A stretch of 64,000 bases of DNA, from NCBI GenBank assembly GCA_000024525.1, contig CP001769.1:930001-994000 (forward strand), in the 5' to 3' direction. Every line of letters starts with the position of its first letter. The first letter of the stretch is position 1. The stretch is from Spirosoma linguale DSM 74 (GTDB lineage Bacteria; Bacteroidota; Bacteroidia; Cytophagales; Spirosomataceae). Below, in pieces: positions 1 through 8,537 of the stretch. The notes beneath the pieces are model-generated. The model had not been told where the DNA came from, ran no database searches, and saw only the letters and a program-made list of their open reading frames with translations. Made by a program: the position numbers and the translations under genes.

Positions 1-26
1 CCCACAGCTAATTTATGTTAGAAAAA

Positions 27-2984
27 TCAGTACTTCATTTCACCCCGGTCTTTCTCTACCGCGCTCCGGCCTTCTTTCATCCAGACCGGCATGGGGGCAT
101 CTTTCAGGTAGTAATCGAAATACTGGTATAACCGAATACTCAGGTCCTTGGCGTTATGCCGTTGGGTCAGGTTATGGCCTTCCCCGTTATAGACCAGCAT
201 CCAGACCGGCTTGTTCAACCGACGCAGTGCCGAGAACATTTCGATACCCTGGTACCAGGGAACGGCTCCGTCGGCGTCGTTATGGGTCATCATCAGGGGC
301 GTTTCAATTCGGTTGGCGAAGAAAAGTGGCGAGTTTTCGATGTAGTTCATTGGTTTGTCCCACAGGGTTCCACCAATGCGGCTCTGTGTTTTTTCGTACT
401 GGAACGCCCGGCTGATGCCCGTTTCCCACCGAATACCGCCGTAAGCTGATGTCATGTTTGCCACTGGCGCACCGGCTTCTGCCGCCCGGAAAAGATTGGT
501 CCGGGTAATAATGTAGGCGGTTTGGTAACCACCCCAGCTTTGTCCCTGAATACCCAGCCGGTCACGATCTACGAAGCCTTTGTCGAGCAGGCTCAACACG
601 CCGGGAACAACACAGTCGTAGGCATTGGGGCCCGGCTGCCCGGTTGTGTACACGATGTCCGGTACGAAAACCAGATACCCGTTCGAAACGCAGTACGGAA
701 TATTGATGGTCGACCGGCTTGGCGAAGGAGCCCGGTAGTCGTTCAGGGTTTCGGCGTTGCGCTCGTAGAAATACGTCAGCATGGGGTATTTCTTGGTCGG
801 GTCGAAGCCCTCCGGTTTAAAGAGCAAGCCTTCCAGCTTGATACCGTTTGTACCAATCCAGCTCACAATTTCGGCACTTCCCCACCGAACGCTGTCCTGT
901 TGGGGATTCGTTCGGGTCAGCTGAACTGGAGCCGCAAGGGTCGTATCCGTCAGGAAAAGGTTGGTCGACTCTTTGTAATTACCCCGATAAAACGTCATAA
1001 CGGAGGCATTTTTTGCTTTGTTCAGCCCAAAATAACGGTGGTTGCTTCGGGTCAATACAGTGGGCTCAGCAACGGCCAGACCGTTCTTACTCTTTAAAAT
1101 GCCGGTCGCTTTATCGCTTTCCCAGATACCCGTCAGAAATAGTTCAGCTTTGGGGTCGATGGCTTTTTCAGCCGCTCCCGACCGTCGGCCGGGGGTATCG
1201 TCATCGTTTTCTACTTCAGCCCGGCGCAGGCGAATTTTATTTTTGCGCCCCCAGCCAGCCGTCAGATTGGTTGGCTTTTCCTTACCGGTTGGGTCAAACT
1301 GCCAGATATCGTAGCGGTCGTAAAGCCACAGGTAACGATCGCCGGTTGTCCAGCCAGCCGAGCCATAAGCACCGGGTAAATTAGGTGTGTCGTGTTCTTC
1401 ATCGAAAAACTTGCTTGGCAAGCCACGGGTCAGATCCAGCCGTCGACTATCGGCTATCGACCACGCCCGCCAGAGCGAGTCGCGCTCATCGAACCAGTAA
1501 GCGTACTTGCCTTCGGGCGATAATTTGGGTTGCGACGCCATAATATCATTGGCAATTCGCTTCTTTTCGCCCGTTTGCGTGTCGATCAGATACAGGTCGG
1601 TATGGCCGGGGTCCCAGGAGGCCTGAACCTGATAGGGCAGATCACTCAGGCCCAACAAGTAGCGAGAGTTTGTCTTGGCATCAAAGCTCACCGTTGGGGC
1701 TTCCCGGCTGGCCAGGGGCGTAACTTTTCCGCTTGCCATGTCATACACCGTCAGAAAGCCACGTTCCTTTTCTTCCTTGAGCCGCCGTTGCTGCATGGGC
1801 TGCAACCGGGTGTCGGTCCAGGTCCATATATCCATTTTAACTTTTTCATCCTCGGGTGTCAGGGTGTCTTTGGTTGGTTTGGGCGCAATGGGTGACGTGG
1901 AGAAATAAAGCCGTTTGCCATCGTCCGAGAATTTTGGCTCCCGATACTCATTCACCGACCACCGTTTGGGTAAGGCTGCCGTCAATGTATCGGCAATTAC
2001 TTTGAAAGGTGCTTCGGGGGCTGCTGTTTTCGACTTTTTGCCTTTGGCAGCGACCACTGGCGCTAGGTTCTTATAATAGAGCGAGAATACTTTTACATCA
2101 CTACCGGCGCTATCGGCGGAAGCCATCCAGGTAAGTTGCTGGCCGACTTTATCGATAGCCAGTCCTTTGTATATTTTTCGTTTTGAACTGGTGTCAACGA
2201 GCATGGTCTGCCCATTGGCCGTATTAAATATAAACACGCCGGGAACGCTTGATTCGCCTGTTTTTAAGGAGTCGTTGGCCGACTCTTTGCTGTAAAAAAT
2301 AGCCTGGCCGTTGTCCGACATTACCACGTTCGATACATATCTAACCGTTTTGCGCGTGCCATCGGCCATGTTCAGCAGCGTTAAATCGTCGCCTTTTGGC
2401 TTTTTTACCGGTCCTTTGCGCGTGGCGATGGTGGTCGTTGAAACGGGTGCCGAGGGTGTGAGCGTATCCTTGAGCGAAGCACTTTTGGACGCTGGTGCAG
2501 CGCGTTCATCCTTCCGTTCCTGCACTACAGCCAGCCACGAACCAGCATCCTTGCCGAAGACAAACGATTTTGCATTGGGGAGTTTAGTGGGTTTGCCCGT
2601 ACTCAGATTCAGGACCAGCAAACTATCTTTAGGCAGTTCATCCGCTTTTTTCTTCTTGAGCTTAGCAGTGCGGGTGGCCATATACGGCGCTTTGAGCCGC
2701 ATCACCAGAAACTTGCTGTCGGGGGTAAACTGGGCCATATAACCCCTTGGGAAAACATACTGCTTTCGGTTTGTGTTGGCTGTAGACGATACAACTTCCA
2801 ATCGGCCATCGCCTTCCTGGGGATCGATCTGATAAGCGATCCATTGACCATCGTCCGATATTTTTTCAGACCGCACACTTTGCCAGCGATCGTAGTCGGC
2901 AGCGGTAAGGGCTCGTTTCTGGCTTTGGGCAAGGAGGGGAAAAGCAAGGAAGAAATAGAGTATTAGTTGACAGAAGTGTCTCAT
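27..2984 (-). CDS. Secreted S9 family prolyl-oligopeptidase-like peptidase
   Basis: Serine peptidase expected to cleave peptides in the periplasm or outside the cell. The ATG at 2984 is preferred over the longer in-frame start at 3032 because it opens directly into a signal peptide (MRHFCQLILYFFLAFPLLAQ). Roughly residues 40-690 are beta-propeller-like, and the last 250 residues form the alpha/beta-hydrolase domain. The nucleophile motif GQSWGGY lies near residue 816, followed by the acid in HNDADG and the His in GEGHNL, giving a complete Ser-Asp-His triad. At about 985 residues it is longer than a typical 700-800 residue S9 enzyme; the extra length is Lys/Pro/Ala-rich inserts in the propeller. 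It is divergent from the DUF6624 gene. The family call is firm; substrate is unknown. Confidence 0.9.
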   Translation of the reverse strand: MRHFCQLILYFFLAFPLLAQSQKRALTAADYDRWQSVRSEKISDDGQWIAYQIDPQEGDGRLEVVSSTANTNRKQYVFPRGYMAQFTPDSKFLVMRLKAPYMATRTAKLKKKKADELPKDSLLVLNLSTGKPTKLPNAKSFVFGKDAGSWLAVVQERKDERAAPASKSASLKDTLTPSAPVSTTTIATRKGPVKKPKGDDLTLLNMADGTRKTVRYVSNVVMSDNGQAIFYSKESANDSLKTGESSVPGVFIFNTANGQTMLVDTSSKRKIYKGLAIDKVGQQLTWMASADSAGSDVKVFSLYYKNLAPVVAAKGKKSKTAAPEAPFKVIADTLTAALPKRWSVNEYREPKFSDDGKRLYFSTSPIAPKPTKDTLTPEDEKVKMDIWTWTDTRLQPMQQRRLKEEKERGFLTVYDMASGKVTPLASREAPTVSFDAKTNSRYLLGLSDLPYQVQASWDPGHTDLYLIDTQTGEKKRIANDIMASQPKLSPEGKYAYWFDERDSLWRAWSIADSRRLDLTRGLPSKFFDEEHDTPNLPGAYGSAGWTTGDRYLWLYDRYDIWQFDPTGKEKPTNLTAGWGRKNKIRLRRAEVENDDDTPGRRSGAAEKAIDPKAELFLTGIWESDKATGILKSKNGLAVAEPTVLTRSNHRYFGLNKAKNASVMTFYRGNYKESTNLFLTDTTLAAPVQLTRTNPQQDSVRWGSAEIVSWIGTNGIKLEGLLFKPEGFDPTKKYPMLTYFYERNAETLNDYRAPSPSRSTINIPYCVSNGYLVFVPDIVYTTGQPGPNAYDCVVPGVLSLLDKGFVDRDRLGIQGQSWGGYQTAYIITRTNLFRAAEAGAPVANMTSAYGGIRWETGISRAFQYEKTQSRIGGTLWDKPMNYIENSPLFFANRIETPLMMTHNDADGAVPWYQGIEMFSALRRLNKPVWMLVYNGEGHNLTQRHNAKDLSIRLYQYFDYYLKDAPMPVWMKEGRSAVEKDRGEMKY

Positions 2985-3067
2985 GAAGGAACAGGGTTTG
3001 TGTTTCAACGAAAAATACGAAAAAGTCATCATTTGTCCATTAATGTCACTTAATCAGTCAATTAGTT

Positions 3068-3745
3068 ATGAGATACATACCATTCTTAATGCTATTTGCT
3101 TTCGGTTTGCCCTTTCATGCCTATAGCCAGCAGAATAGTCGGCTGAAGAACGAACTCGACAGCATGTATGTGCTGGACCAGCGCAACCGCGAGTGGCTCA
3201 CCAGGTTGGGGAACAATCAACCTTTAACCGACAGCCTGAGCAAAGTGTACCAGGTGGACCGGGCCAATCTGGCGGGGAGGTTATGGGCCGAGCAAACGAA
3301 AATTGATAGCAGCAATTTGGCCCGTGCCGAAGCCATTATAAAAGAAGGGGGGTATCCCGGAAAGAGCCTGGTCGGGACGCCCAGCAACGAAGCCGTCTTT
3401 TACATTATCCAGCATTCCGGCAAAATTGACACGTACTTACCTGTAATAAAAAAAGCGGCCGATGAGGGAGAATTGCCGTTTTATCAATACGCGATGATGC
3501 TCGATCGGTCTTTGATGTATAACAGGAGGCCCCAACTATACGGCACACAGGTTTCCTGCCAACCGTTAAAAAGTACGAAACAGTCACGCTGTTTTGTCTG
3601 GCCAATTGCCAATGCGAAGGATGTCAATAAGCGCCGGAAGCAGGCAGGATTCGAATTGACGGTGGAGGAAAACGCCAATCGGCTGAATGCTGCTTACGAA
3701 CCGGGCAGTACCATCGATGCCATACGGAAAATGTATGCGCTTTGA
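3068..3745 (+). CDS. Exported DUF6624-like protein
   Basis: Protein of 225 residues with a signal peptide (residues 1-20, cut after AYSQ). The central segment with GYPGKSLVGTPSNEAVF followed by HSGKIDTYLPVIKKAADEGELP resembles the DUF6624 family, whose function is unknown. There is no recognisable catalytic motif and no membrane segment after the signal peptide, so it is probably periplasmic. It starts 84 bases from the divergent S9 peptidase start and converges on the GH130 gene with a 42-base gap. The family assignment is from memory of the motif and is moderately certain. Confidence 0.7.
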   Translation: MRYIPFLMLFAFGLPFHAYSQQNSRLKNELDSMYVLDQRNREWLTRLGNNQPLTDSLSKVYQVDRANLAGRLWAEQTKIDSSNLARAEAIIKEGGYPGKSLVGTPSNEAVFYIIQHSGKIDTYLPVIKKAADEGELPFYQYAMMLDRSLMYNRRPQLYGTQVSCQPLKSTKQSRCFVWPIANAKDVNKRRKQAGFELTVEENANRLNAAYEPGSTIDAIRKMYAL

Positions 3746-3787
3746 AGACGGCGCTGCGATTTATCTTTTTCAGGAGCTGATCCGGGT

Positions 3788-4861
3788 TTAGATCTGTACC
3801 AGTTCTGCCAGACCGACGCCCGAATCGGCAGCACCGTAGTACACCCAGATTTCTCCGGCATGGTCGCTTTCGGCGGGCCATTGAACCCAGCCGTTTGCGA
3901 AAACTACATTCGGGAAAAAGCCGTCCCGTTCCCAGTCTAGTTCGGGGGTGAGCAGTGGGGTAGTTGACCGGTCAAGTACCTTCGAGGGATCGTCGCTATC
4001 AAGCAAAGCAAGCGCCAAGGCATAGGCATGGGTAGCATCGGCCCCATGATAGCAGACCAGCCAGCCCTTATCGGTTGCTATTGGTTCGGGACCGGCACCG
4101 ATTTTTCCACCTTCCCACGCAAACGGCTCATTAAGCTCTCCCGAATTTGCCTGCCCCCGGCCGCCGAACAGAAATTTATGATTCCCCCAATGAACGCCAT
4201 CGGTCGATTCGGCCAGCCATACCGATGGTTTGCCGATTTCTGAAATCATCGGGCGATGCAGCAGCATATACTTGCCGTTAATTTTTTGGGGAAACAAGGC
4301 GACATCTTTATTAGGTGGGGGCAAAATCATTCCCATCCGTTCGATCGTCTCGAAATCGGTTGTTACGGCCAGACCAACGCCCGGCCCATGTTCCGAAACG
4401 GCGGTATAGGTAATCCAGTATTTCCCCTCCAGAAACGTAATCCGGGCATCTTCGATCCCAAAAGATTCGTCCATTCGGGCCGGAAACAGGAATGGTTTTT
4501 CGTCGATGGTGAAGTGGATGCCATCGTGGCTACGGGCCAGGCGAAGGTGGCTTATAGATGTTAAATAGACCTTGCCATCTAGCGTTACTACACGAGGGTC
4601 GTAAGGCCCGGCGGGTTCCGGAAATCGTTTTATCGTCAACACAGGAACGCCGTCCTGCTCTTCGATGAGCGGTACAATAACAAACCCTTTCTCGGCGGGC
4701 GGAGCTTCGGCTACACGTAGAAGCAGGAGGATTTCACCATTGAAGTAGCAGGCCGCCGGATTGAATGCGCCCAGTACCTCAAAACCCGAAAGGCTTGGTT
4801 TAACATCACTGGTTTGAATAATGGGCAGGTCCGAAAGCCGTCGGAGTTGGTAGTGTCTCAT
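3788..4861 (-). CDS. Glycoside hydrolase family 130-like protein (glycoside phosphorylase fold)
   Basis: Cytoplasmic five-bladed propeller enzyme of 357 residues with no signal peptide. GH130 members mostly phosphorolyse beta-mannosides; some hydrolyse them. Diagnostic segments are YDPRVVTLDGKVYLTSISH, FGIEDARITFLEGKYWITYTA (the Asp in EDAR is the usual general acid position), and DVALFPQKINGKYMLLHRP. The C-terminal part contains WERDGFFPNVVFANGW and the IWVYYGAADSGVGLA blade typical of the family. The enzyme is not in a polysaccharide-utilisation operon here: its neighbours are a DUF6624 gene and small acidic proteins, so the substrate cannot be inferred from context. Confidence 0.85.
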   Translation of the reverse strand: MRHYQLRRLSDLPIIQTSDVKPSLSGFEVLGAFNPAACYFNGEILLLLRVAEAPPAEKGFVIVPLIEEQDGVPVLTIKRFPEPAGPYDPRVVTLDGKVYLTSISHLRLARSHDGIHFTIDEKPFLFPARMDESFGIEDARITFLEGKYWITYTAVSEHGPGVGLAVTTDFETIERMGMILPPPNKDVALFPQKINGKYMLLHRPMISEIGKPSVWLAESTDGVHWGNHKFLFGGRGQANSGELNEPFAWEGGKIGAGPEPIATDKGWLVCYHGADATHAYALALALLDSDDPSKVLDRSTTPLLTPELDWERDGFFPNVVFANGWVQWPAESDHAGEIWVYYGAADSGVGLAELVQI

Positions 4862-5023
4862 TTATACTGAATTAACGCGGCGCGTAGAACGCACATACTC
4901 AGTAACTCATAAAAAGAAGGCAGTGTTCGGCGGCAAAAAGTCCAGGAAGTTTGTAAAATGACTAAACCTTCCGGGAAATTGACGCGTTATGAGGGGTGAA
5001 CTAACTTTTATACTCTGTTGACC

Positions 5024-5287
5024 ATGATTTACGAGCCAGCATTTGATCAGGACGAAGATGTTCTGATGCTTAACCCAGATCCAGAAACAGCCGCCTTCGA
5101 CGACGACGACGATGACTTCGACGACGCGGGTGCTGATTTCGATGAACTGGGCTCCGGAGCCGCCAGCGGCTATGGAGCGGATGATTTAGACGACATTGAA
5201 GAGGACTTCAATGAGGATGATCTGGATGAAGATCTGGACGACGACTCGATTGAAGATGATCTTGACGATGACGATAGTCTGGATTGA
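5024..5287 (+). CDS. Very acidic Asp/Glu-rich small protein
   Basis: About 87 residues, over half of them Asp or Glu, with runs such as FDDDDDDFDDAG and DLDDDSIEDDLDDDDSLD. The first ATG at 5024 is preferred to the TTG six bases upstream. It has no signal peptide, Cys or predicted fold and is probably disordered. Another tiny acidic gene follows 92 bases downstream on the same strand. Function is unknown; cation binding or nucleic-acid mimicry would be guesses. The Ser-rich reading frame on the opposite strand is a shadow of the GAC/GAT codons. Confidence 0.7.
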   Translation: MIYEPAFDQDEDVLMLNPDPETAAFDDDDDDFDDAGADFDELGSGAASGYGADDLDDIEEDFNEDDLDEDLDDDSIEDDLDDDDSLD

Positions 5288-5378
5288 TGCGTATCGGGTA
5301 AACCAATTGCCGGTACGCCCAGTATAGTATCGTGAGTCGTATTAATCAGTTCACTACATTTCTTACTCAATCACCAAC

Positions 5379-5558
5379 ATGGCAGATCAAGCATCGACCC
5401 CAGAACCAGAAGAAGAACCAATCGTTTCGTCGGAGGACTCCGTTACGGAAGGCACCGCACCTGATGCGGATACGCAATCGTCTGCAGCCAGTGAAGCCGG
5501 TGATCGCACTACTGAGGATGGGTCGCGCGCTCCAAACGAACCTGCCGAAGGCGCTTAA
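5379..5558 (+). CDS. Small acidic protein of 59 residues
   Basis: Short open frame starting MADQASTPEPEEEPIVSS and ending EPAEGA. It is acidic, rich in Ala, Ser, Thr and Pro, has no Cys or Trp, and is likely disordered. It sits in the same orientation as the acidic protein ending at 5287 and runs into a long stem-loop at 5571-5632. The composition resembles the acidic protein at 39384-39560, so a class of small acidic proteins may be shared across the genome. The overlapping longer frame starting at 5332 has a basic, low-complexity translation and looks like the shadow. Real-gene status rests on composition and position only. Confidence 0.5.
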   Translation: MADQASTPEPEEEPIVSSEDSVTEGTAPDADTQSSAASEAGDRTTEDGSRAPNEPAEGA

Positions 5559-5570
5559 AGAAATGTAGCC

Positions 5571-5632
5571 TGATGAATGATAAACGATGAATGATTACGC
5601 TTGTGACTCCATTCATCATTTATCATTCATCA
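5571..5632. terminator. Long stem-loop between convergent genes, likely bidirectional terminator
   Basis: Arms 5571-5594 and 5609-5632 pair at 22 of 24 positions around a 14-base loop. The element lies between the small acidic gene (plus strand) and menF (minus strand) and overlaps the last codons of menF. The arms are built from repeats of TGATGAATGATAAA-like sequence. Confidence 0.55.
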
Positions 5633-6932
5633 GTACCTGTAAGAGGGTCTGACATTTCATTTCTGTTTCAACCCATTCCCGCTCGGGTACAGAGTCCTCC
5701 GTGAGGCCTGCACCGGCATAAAGAGTGGCCTTGTTCCCTTCCAGCTTCATACAACGGATATGAACGAACAGGTCACTTTCAGCTCCTTCATTATCTACGC
5801 TGACATTAACCGGTCCCAGAAAACCGCTGTAGAACTCCCGGTCGTGTGTTTCGTACTGGCTGATAAAGTTAAAAGCGGCATCGCGTGGCATGCCACAAAC
5901 GGCGGAGGTGGGGTGCAGCAGACGGAGCATCACCGTTCCCAGCTGCGGGTACCGAACAGCTTGCGTATCCACGGTAAAATAGGTGCTTAAATGCATCAAA
6001 TTACCGGCAATAACCGTTTTCGGGCCTTCTTCTAGGTATTCGCGCAAGCGTATCTTTTTAAAGCACTCGATGATATAGCGGCTCACCAGGGCCTGCTCTT
6101 CAATCTCTTTCTGCGACCACATGGCTTCGGCAGGCCGCTTGGGCGTTCCATCTGCCTCAAAAGCCGATTGCGTTCCTGCGAGTGATGCCGTTCTGAACAA
6201 GCCAGCAGCATCGACACTAACGAGCCGTTCGGGCGTGGCACTGACCCATATCTGTCCTCTTTCGGGAATCGACACGGCCGATATAAATGCGGTTGGATAA
6301 GCCGTGCAGAGCTTGTCGAATAAAGCGACGGCGTTGGGCGCATCAGCAAACTGTACCTGCTTCGTTCTTGATAGCACCACTTTCCGAAACTCACCCCGCT
6401 GCATGGCTTCTACGGCCAGGCCTACATTTCGTACATAAGTAGCCTGGGCTTCCAGATCGGAGAGTGGAGTGACCGTCTGCGGAGTTTTTTCAGGCGTCTT
6501 GTTTGTCATCTGCTCACGCAAAGCCTGCCGAAACGTGTCGGCCGGGGCATTTGCTGTAATACTGACATCGCTTTTACCAGCCCGTTCTGAAAAGGAAGCC
6601 TGGAGGTCGGCCCGTAAAAAAAGCGATTGTGTGCTGATGCTAGTACCCGTTGTTGCCCCGGATGACATGTTGGTGGGGGCGGTGCTGGCCAGATTATCGA
6701 AAGGGCTAATCAGAAAGCCAGCCGGTAATTCGTCTAGATCCGCCGATACGCGCGGCAGTACCTCATCGAAAGAGACGATCAGGTGCTTGTCGCGCTTATT
6801 GGGCAATCGCCAGAGGGCTGCCGGAAAACCGAGCTGATGAGCCGTTTCCCAGAGCTGACCGGCGCTGGGTTTGCTGGTTCGAGTGTATGATTCAGTAGTT
6901 GATGAAGCTGTACTAAAATAATCAGATTGCAT
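5616..6932 (-). CDS. menF: Isochorismate synthase
   Basis: Converts chorismate to isochorismate, normally the first committed step of menaquinone synthesis, which fits an aerobic Bacteroidota using menaquinone. The protein has 438 residues. The chorismate-binding domain occupies about residues 170-430: VVLSRTKQVQF, SATPERLVSV, the Lys/Glu-containing SQKEIEEQALV, then LHPTSAVCGMPRDAA, and YETHDREFYSGFLGPV near the C terminus. The N-terminal 150 residues are variable, as usual for the family. No other men gene is adjacent, so a role in a siderophore pathway cannot be excluded, although no siderophore genes are visible either. It is divergent from the amidase gene with a 246-base gap. Confidence 0.9.
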   Translation of the reverse strand: MQSDYFSTASSTTESYTRTSKPSAGQLWETAHQLGFPAALWRLPNKRDKHLIVSFDEVLPRVSADLDELPAGFLISPFDNLASTAPTNMSSGATTGTSISTQSLFLRADLQASFSERAGKSDVSITANAPADTFRQALREQMTNKTPEKTPQTVTPLSDLEAQATYVRNVGLAVEAMQRGEFRKVVLSRTKQVQFADAPNAVALFDKLCTAYPTAFISAVSIPERGQIWVSATPERLVSVDAAGLFRTASLAGTQSAFEADGTPKRPAEAMWSQKEIEEQALVSRYIIECFKKIRLREYLEEGPKTVIAGNLMHLSTYFTVDTQAVRYPQLGTVMLRLLHPTSAVCGMPRDAAFNFISQYETHDREFYSGFLGPVNVSVDNEGAESDLFVHIRCMKLEGNKATLYAGAGLTEDSVPEREWVETEMKCQTLLQVLMNDK

Positions 6933-7178
6933 AGCCGATAACCGGGCGGGTTAGGCCCCGTTGTAGAGATAACAGTTTGTACATGAAATTTGTGCGTAAA
7001 AACGTAAAACAGTTCTACGCCAGGCTTAACATACAGATAATCAGTTGGCCAAGTCGGCTGTTTCTGATGCAGGTGTGGTTGAGTAGACGGGAAAATCACC
7101 CAATTTTGCAGCGGTAAAAAAGAAAAGTCGCTTAGGTAGTACAGAGTTTCTTTTTTTGTGTTCTCAAGTCGTTCAATC

Positions 7179-7868
7179 ATGAAAGCGCTTTTCTCTCTCC
7201 CAAAACTACGCTGCCAGCTTGCATGTATAGCGGCTTTTTTGTCTCTGACTGTCTGCTCTGCCCAGCCGCCCGTTTTCCGAATAATTGAGAAACCAATCGT
7301 TTTTGATGAAGAACGAAAGCAGTTATCGCTCGACTATCTGGCCAGACGGCATGGTGTTCAACAAGCTGAGCCGTACATAAAACCGAAAATGATCGTGCTG
7401 CACTGGACGGCCGTACCAACCCTTCGGGCCGCCTTCGATCTGTTTAACCCGAGTGTATTGACGGGCCGTGCCGATCTTCAGGCGGCTAGCCGATTAAATA
7501 TATCCGTTCCGTTTCTGGTTGATCGCGATGGTACAATTTACCGACTTCTGCCCGATACGGTTTTTGCCCGACACTGTATTGGGCTGAACCACTGCGCTAT
7601 TGGTATCGAAAACGTCGGGAATGATAACCTGACCGACGCACAACTTGATGCCAATGTGCAGTTGGTGCGTTACCTGAAGCAACGCTACGCCATTGAATAC
7701 CTGATTGGTCATTACGAATACAAAGATTTTATCGGTACCCCGCTCTGGAAAGAAACCGACTCGACTTACCTGACCGGTAAAACCGACCCCGGAAGAGAAT
7801 TTATGAAGAATGTACGGAAGCGGGTGAAAGAACTGAACTTAAAAGGAAGCCCGTTGCAGGGCGAGTGA
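7179..7868 (+). CDS. Secreted N-acetylmuramoyl-L-alanine amidase (Amidase_2 type)
   Basis: Zinc amidase that cuts the bond between N-acetylmuramic acid and the peptide stem of murein. The ATG at 7179 gives a clean signal peptide ending CSAQ; the upstream GTG at 7158 does not. The domain spans about residues 65-220. The first metal His is in MIVLHWTAV, the second in the HCIGLNHCAIGIENVG region, and the third is probably in LIGHYEY, with TGKTDPGREF forming the C-terminal active-site loop. The protein has 229 residues and is a single-domain enzyme without a cell-wall binding module. It faces the XRE regulator tail to tail with a 29-base gap. Confidence 0.87.
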   Translation: MKALFSLPKLRCQLACIAAFLSLTVCSAQPPVFRIIEKPIVFDEERKQLSLDYLARRHGVQQAEPYIKPKMIVLHWTAVPTLRAAFDLFNPSVLTGRADLQAASRLNISVPFLVDRDGTIYRLLPDTVFARHCIGLNHCAIGIENVGNDNLTDAQLDANVQLVRYLKQRYAIEYLIGHYEYKDFIGTPLWKETDSTYLTGKTDPGREFMKNVRKRVKELNLKGSPLQGE

Positions 7869-7897
7869 GGGAGGACGTGATAAACTTATAAGGCTTC

Positions 7898-8269
7898 TCA
7901 AAACCTTTTTGATTTGCTATCATCCTTTATGGGTAAGTCGCCCTTGCCATATGCCTTCCAGGTTGCCTGCAAATAGCGAATATAACGGCTTAAAAAAGTA
8001 ATCTTTACTTCCTGTTCCTGTATTAGTCTGTCTTTTTCTTCGGCCTCTGTAGCGTGCGTATCCGGCTCATTGATTAGATGGTAGTTTGCCAGCGTCTCGG
8101 GCGTAGTGCCCAGGGCATCGGCCAGTTGTGCTAACCGCTTAACGCAGGCGAGGCTATTGCGTTCGAGCCGGTTGTAGGTAGGCTGGCTCATGCAAAGCCT
8201 ATCGGCCATATATTCCTGAGATAGGCCTTTCTCTTTTCGAACTTGTTTGACGTTAGCGGATAGAGTCAT
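7898..8269 (-). CDS. XRE-family helix-turn-helix regulator
   Basis: DNA-binding protein of 123 residues. An HTH_3 domain fills residues 5-62 (VRKEKGLSQEYMADRL, then SQPTYNRLERN as recognition helix region). It is followed by a charged segment that is probably helical (EAEEKDRLIQEQEVKITFLSRYIRYL), likely for dimerisation. It is divergent from the peptide-export locus. The 268-base gap between them holds a helically phased repeat array at 8441-8489, so this protein is the obvious candidate regulator of that locus or of itself. That link is inference. Confidence 0.85.
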   Translation of the reverse strand: MTLSANVKQVRKEKGLSQEYMADRLCMSQPTYNRLERNSLACVKRLAQLADALGTTPETLANYHLINEPDTHATEAEEKDRLIQEQEVKITFLSRYIRYLQATWKAYGKGDLPIKDDSKSKRF

Positions 8270-8410
8270 AGTACTGGCAGGTGTACAGATTTAATTTGTA
8301 CGGTGAGGTCGTGACAAATAAACGCTAAATTTTTTTAAACTATATATTTTTCTATTTTTGGAGACAAAATTAGTATTATTGTTAAACTATTGACTTTTAG
8401 TGTGTTAGGC

Positions 8411-8425
8411 GGGGGGGGGAGGGGG
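8411..8425. repeat. Poly-G tract
   Basis: Nine consecutive G, one A, then five more G, in the AT-rich gap between the XRE gene and the peptide-export locus. Such tracts can change length by slipped-strand mispairing. The tract is 16 bases upstream of the TGAATAA array. Confidence 0.8.
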
Positions 8426-8440
8426 TATTGGCTATACTTA

Positions 8441-8489
8441 TGCATAAAATTGAATAAAAAATGAATAAAGTTGAATAAAAAGTGAATAA
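8441..8489. promoter_or_regulatory. Five helically phased TGAATAA repeats, putative operator array
   Basis: Heptamers start at 8441 (TGCATAA, one mismatch), 8451, 8462, 8472 and 8483 (all TGAATAA). The spacing of 10, 11, 10 and 11 bases puts every copy on the same face of the helix. The array ends 48 bases before the first gene of the peptide locus and lies next to a divergent XRE regulator. A CACCTTTG at 8510-8517 is one base off the Bacteroidota -7 consensus TAnnTTTG and could be the promoter served by the array. Confidence 0.6.
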
Positions 8490-8537
8490 CAATTAGCCAG
8501 TTATTACTGCACCTTTGAGCCATCAACTGCTTTAGGC

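Noticed and set aside
5170..5370. Ser-rich minus-strand frame opposite the acidic protein
   Set aside because: Its composition is exactly what the reverse complement of Asp/Glu codons gives.
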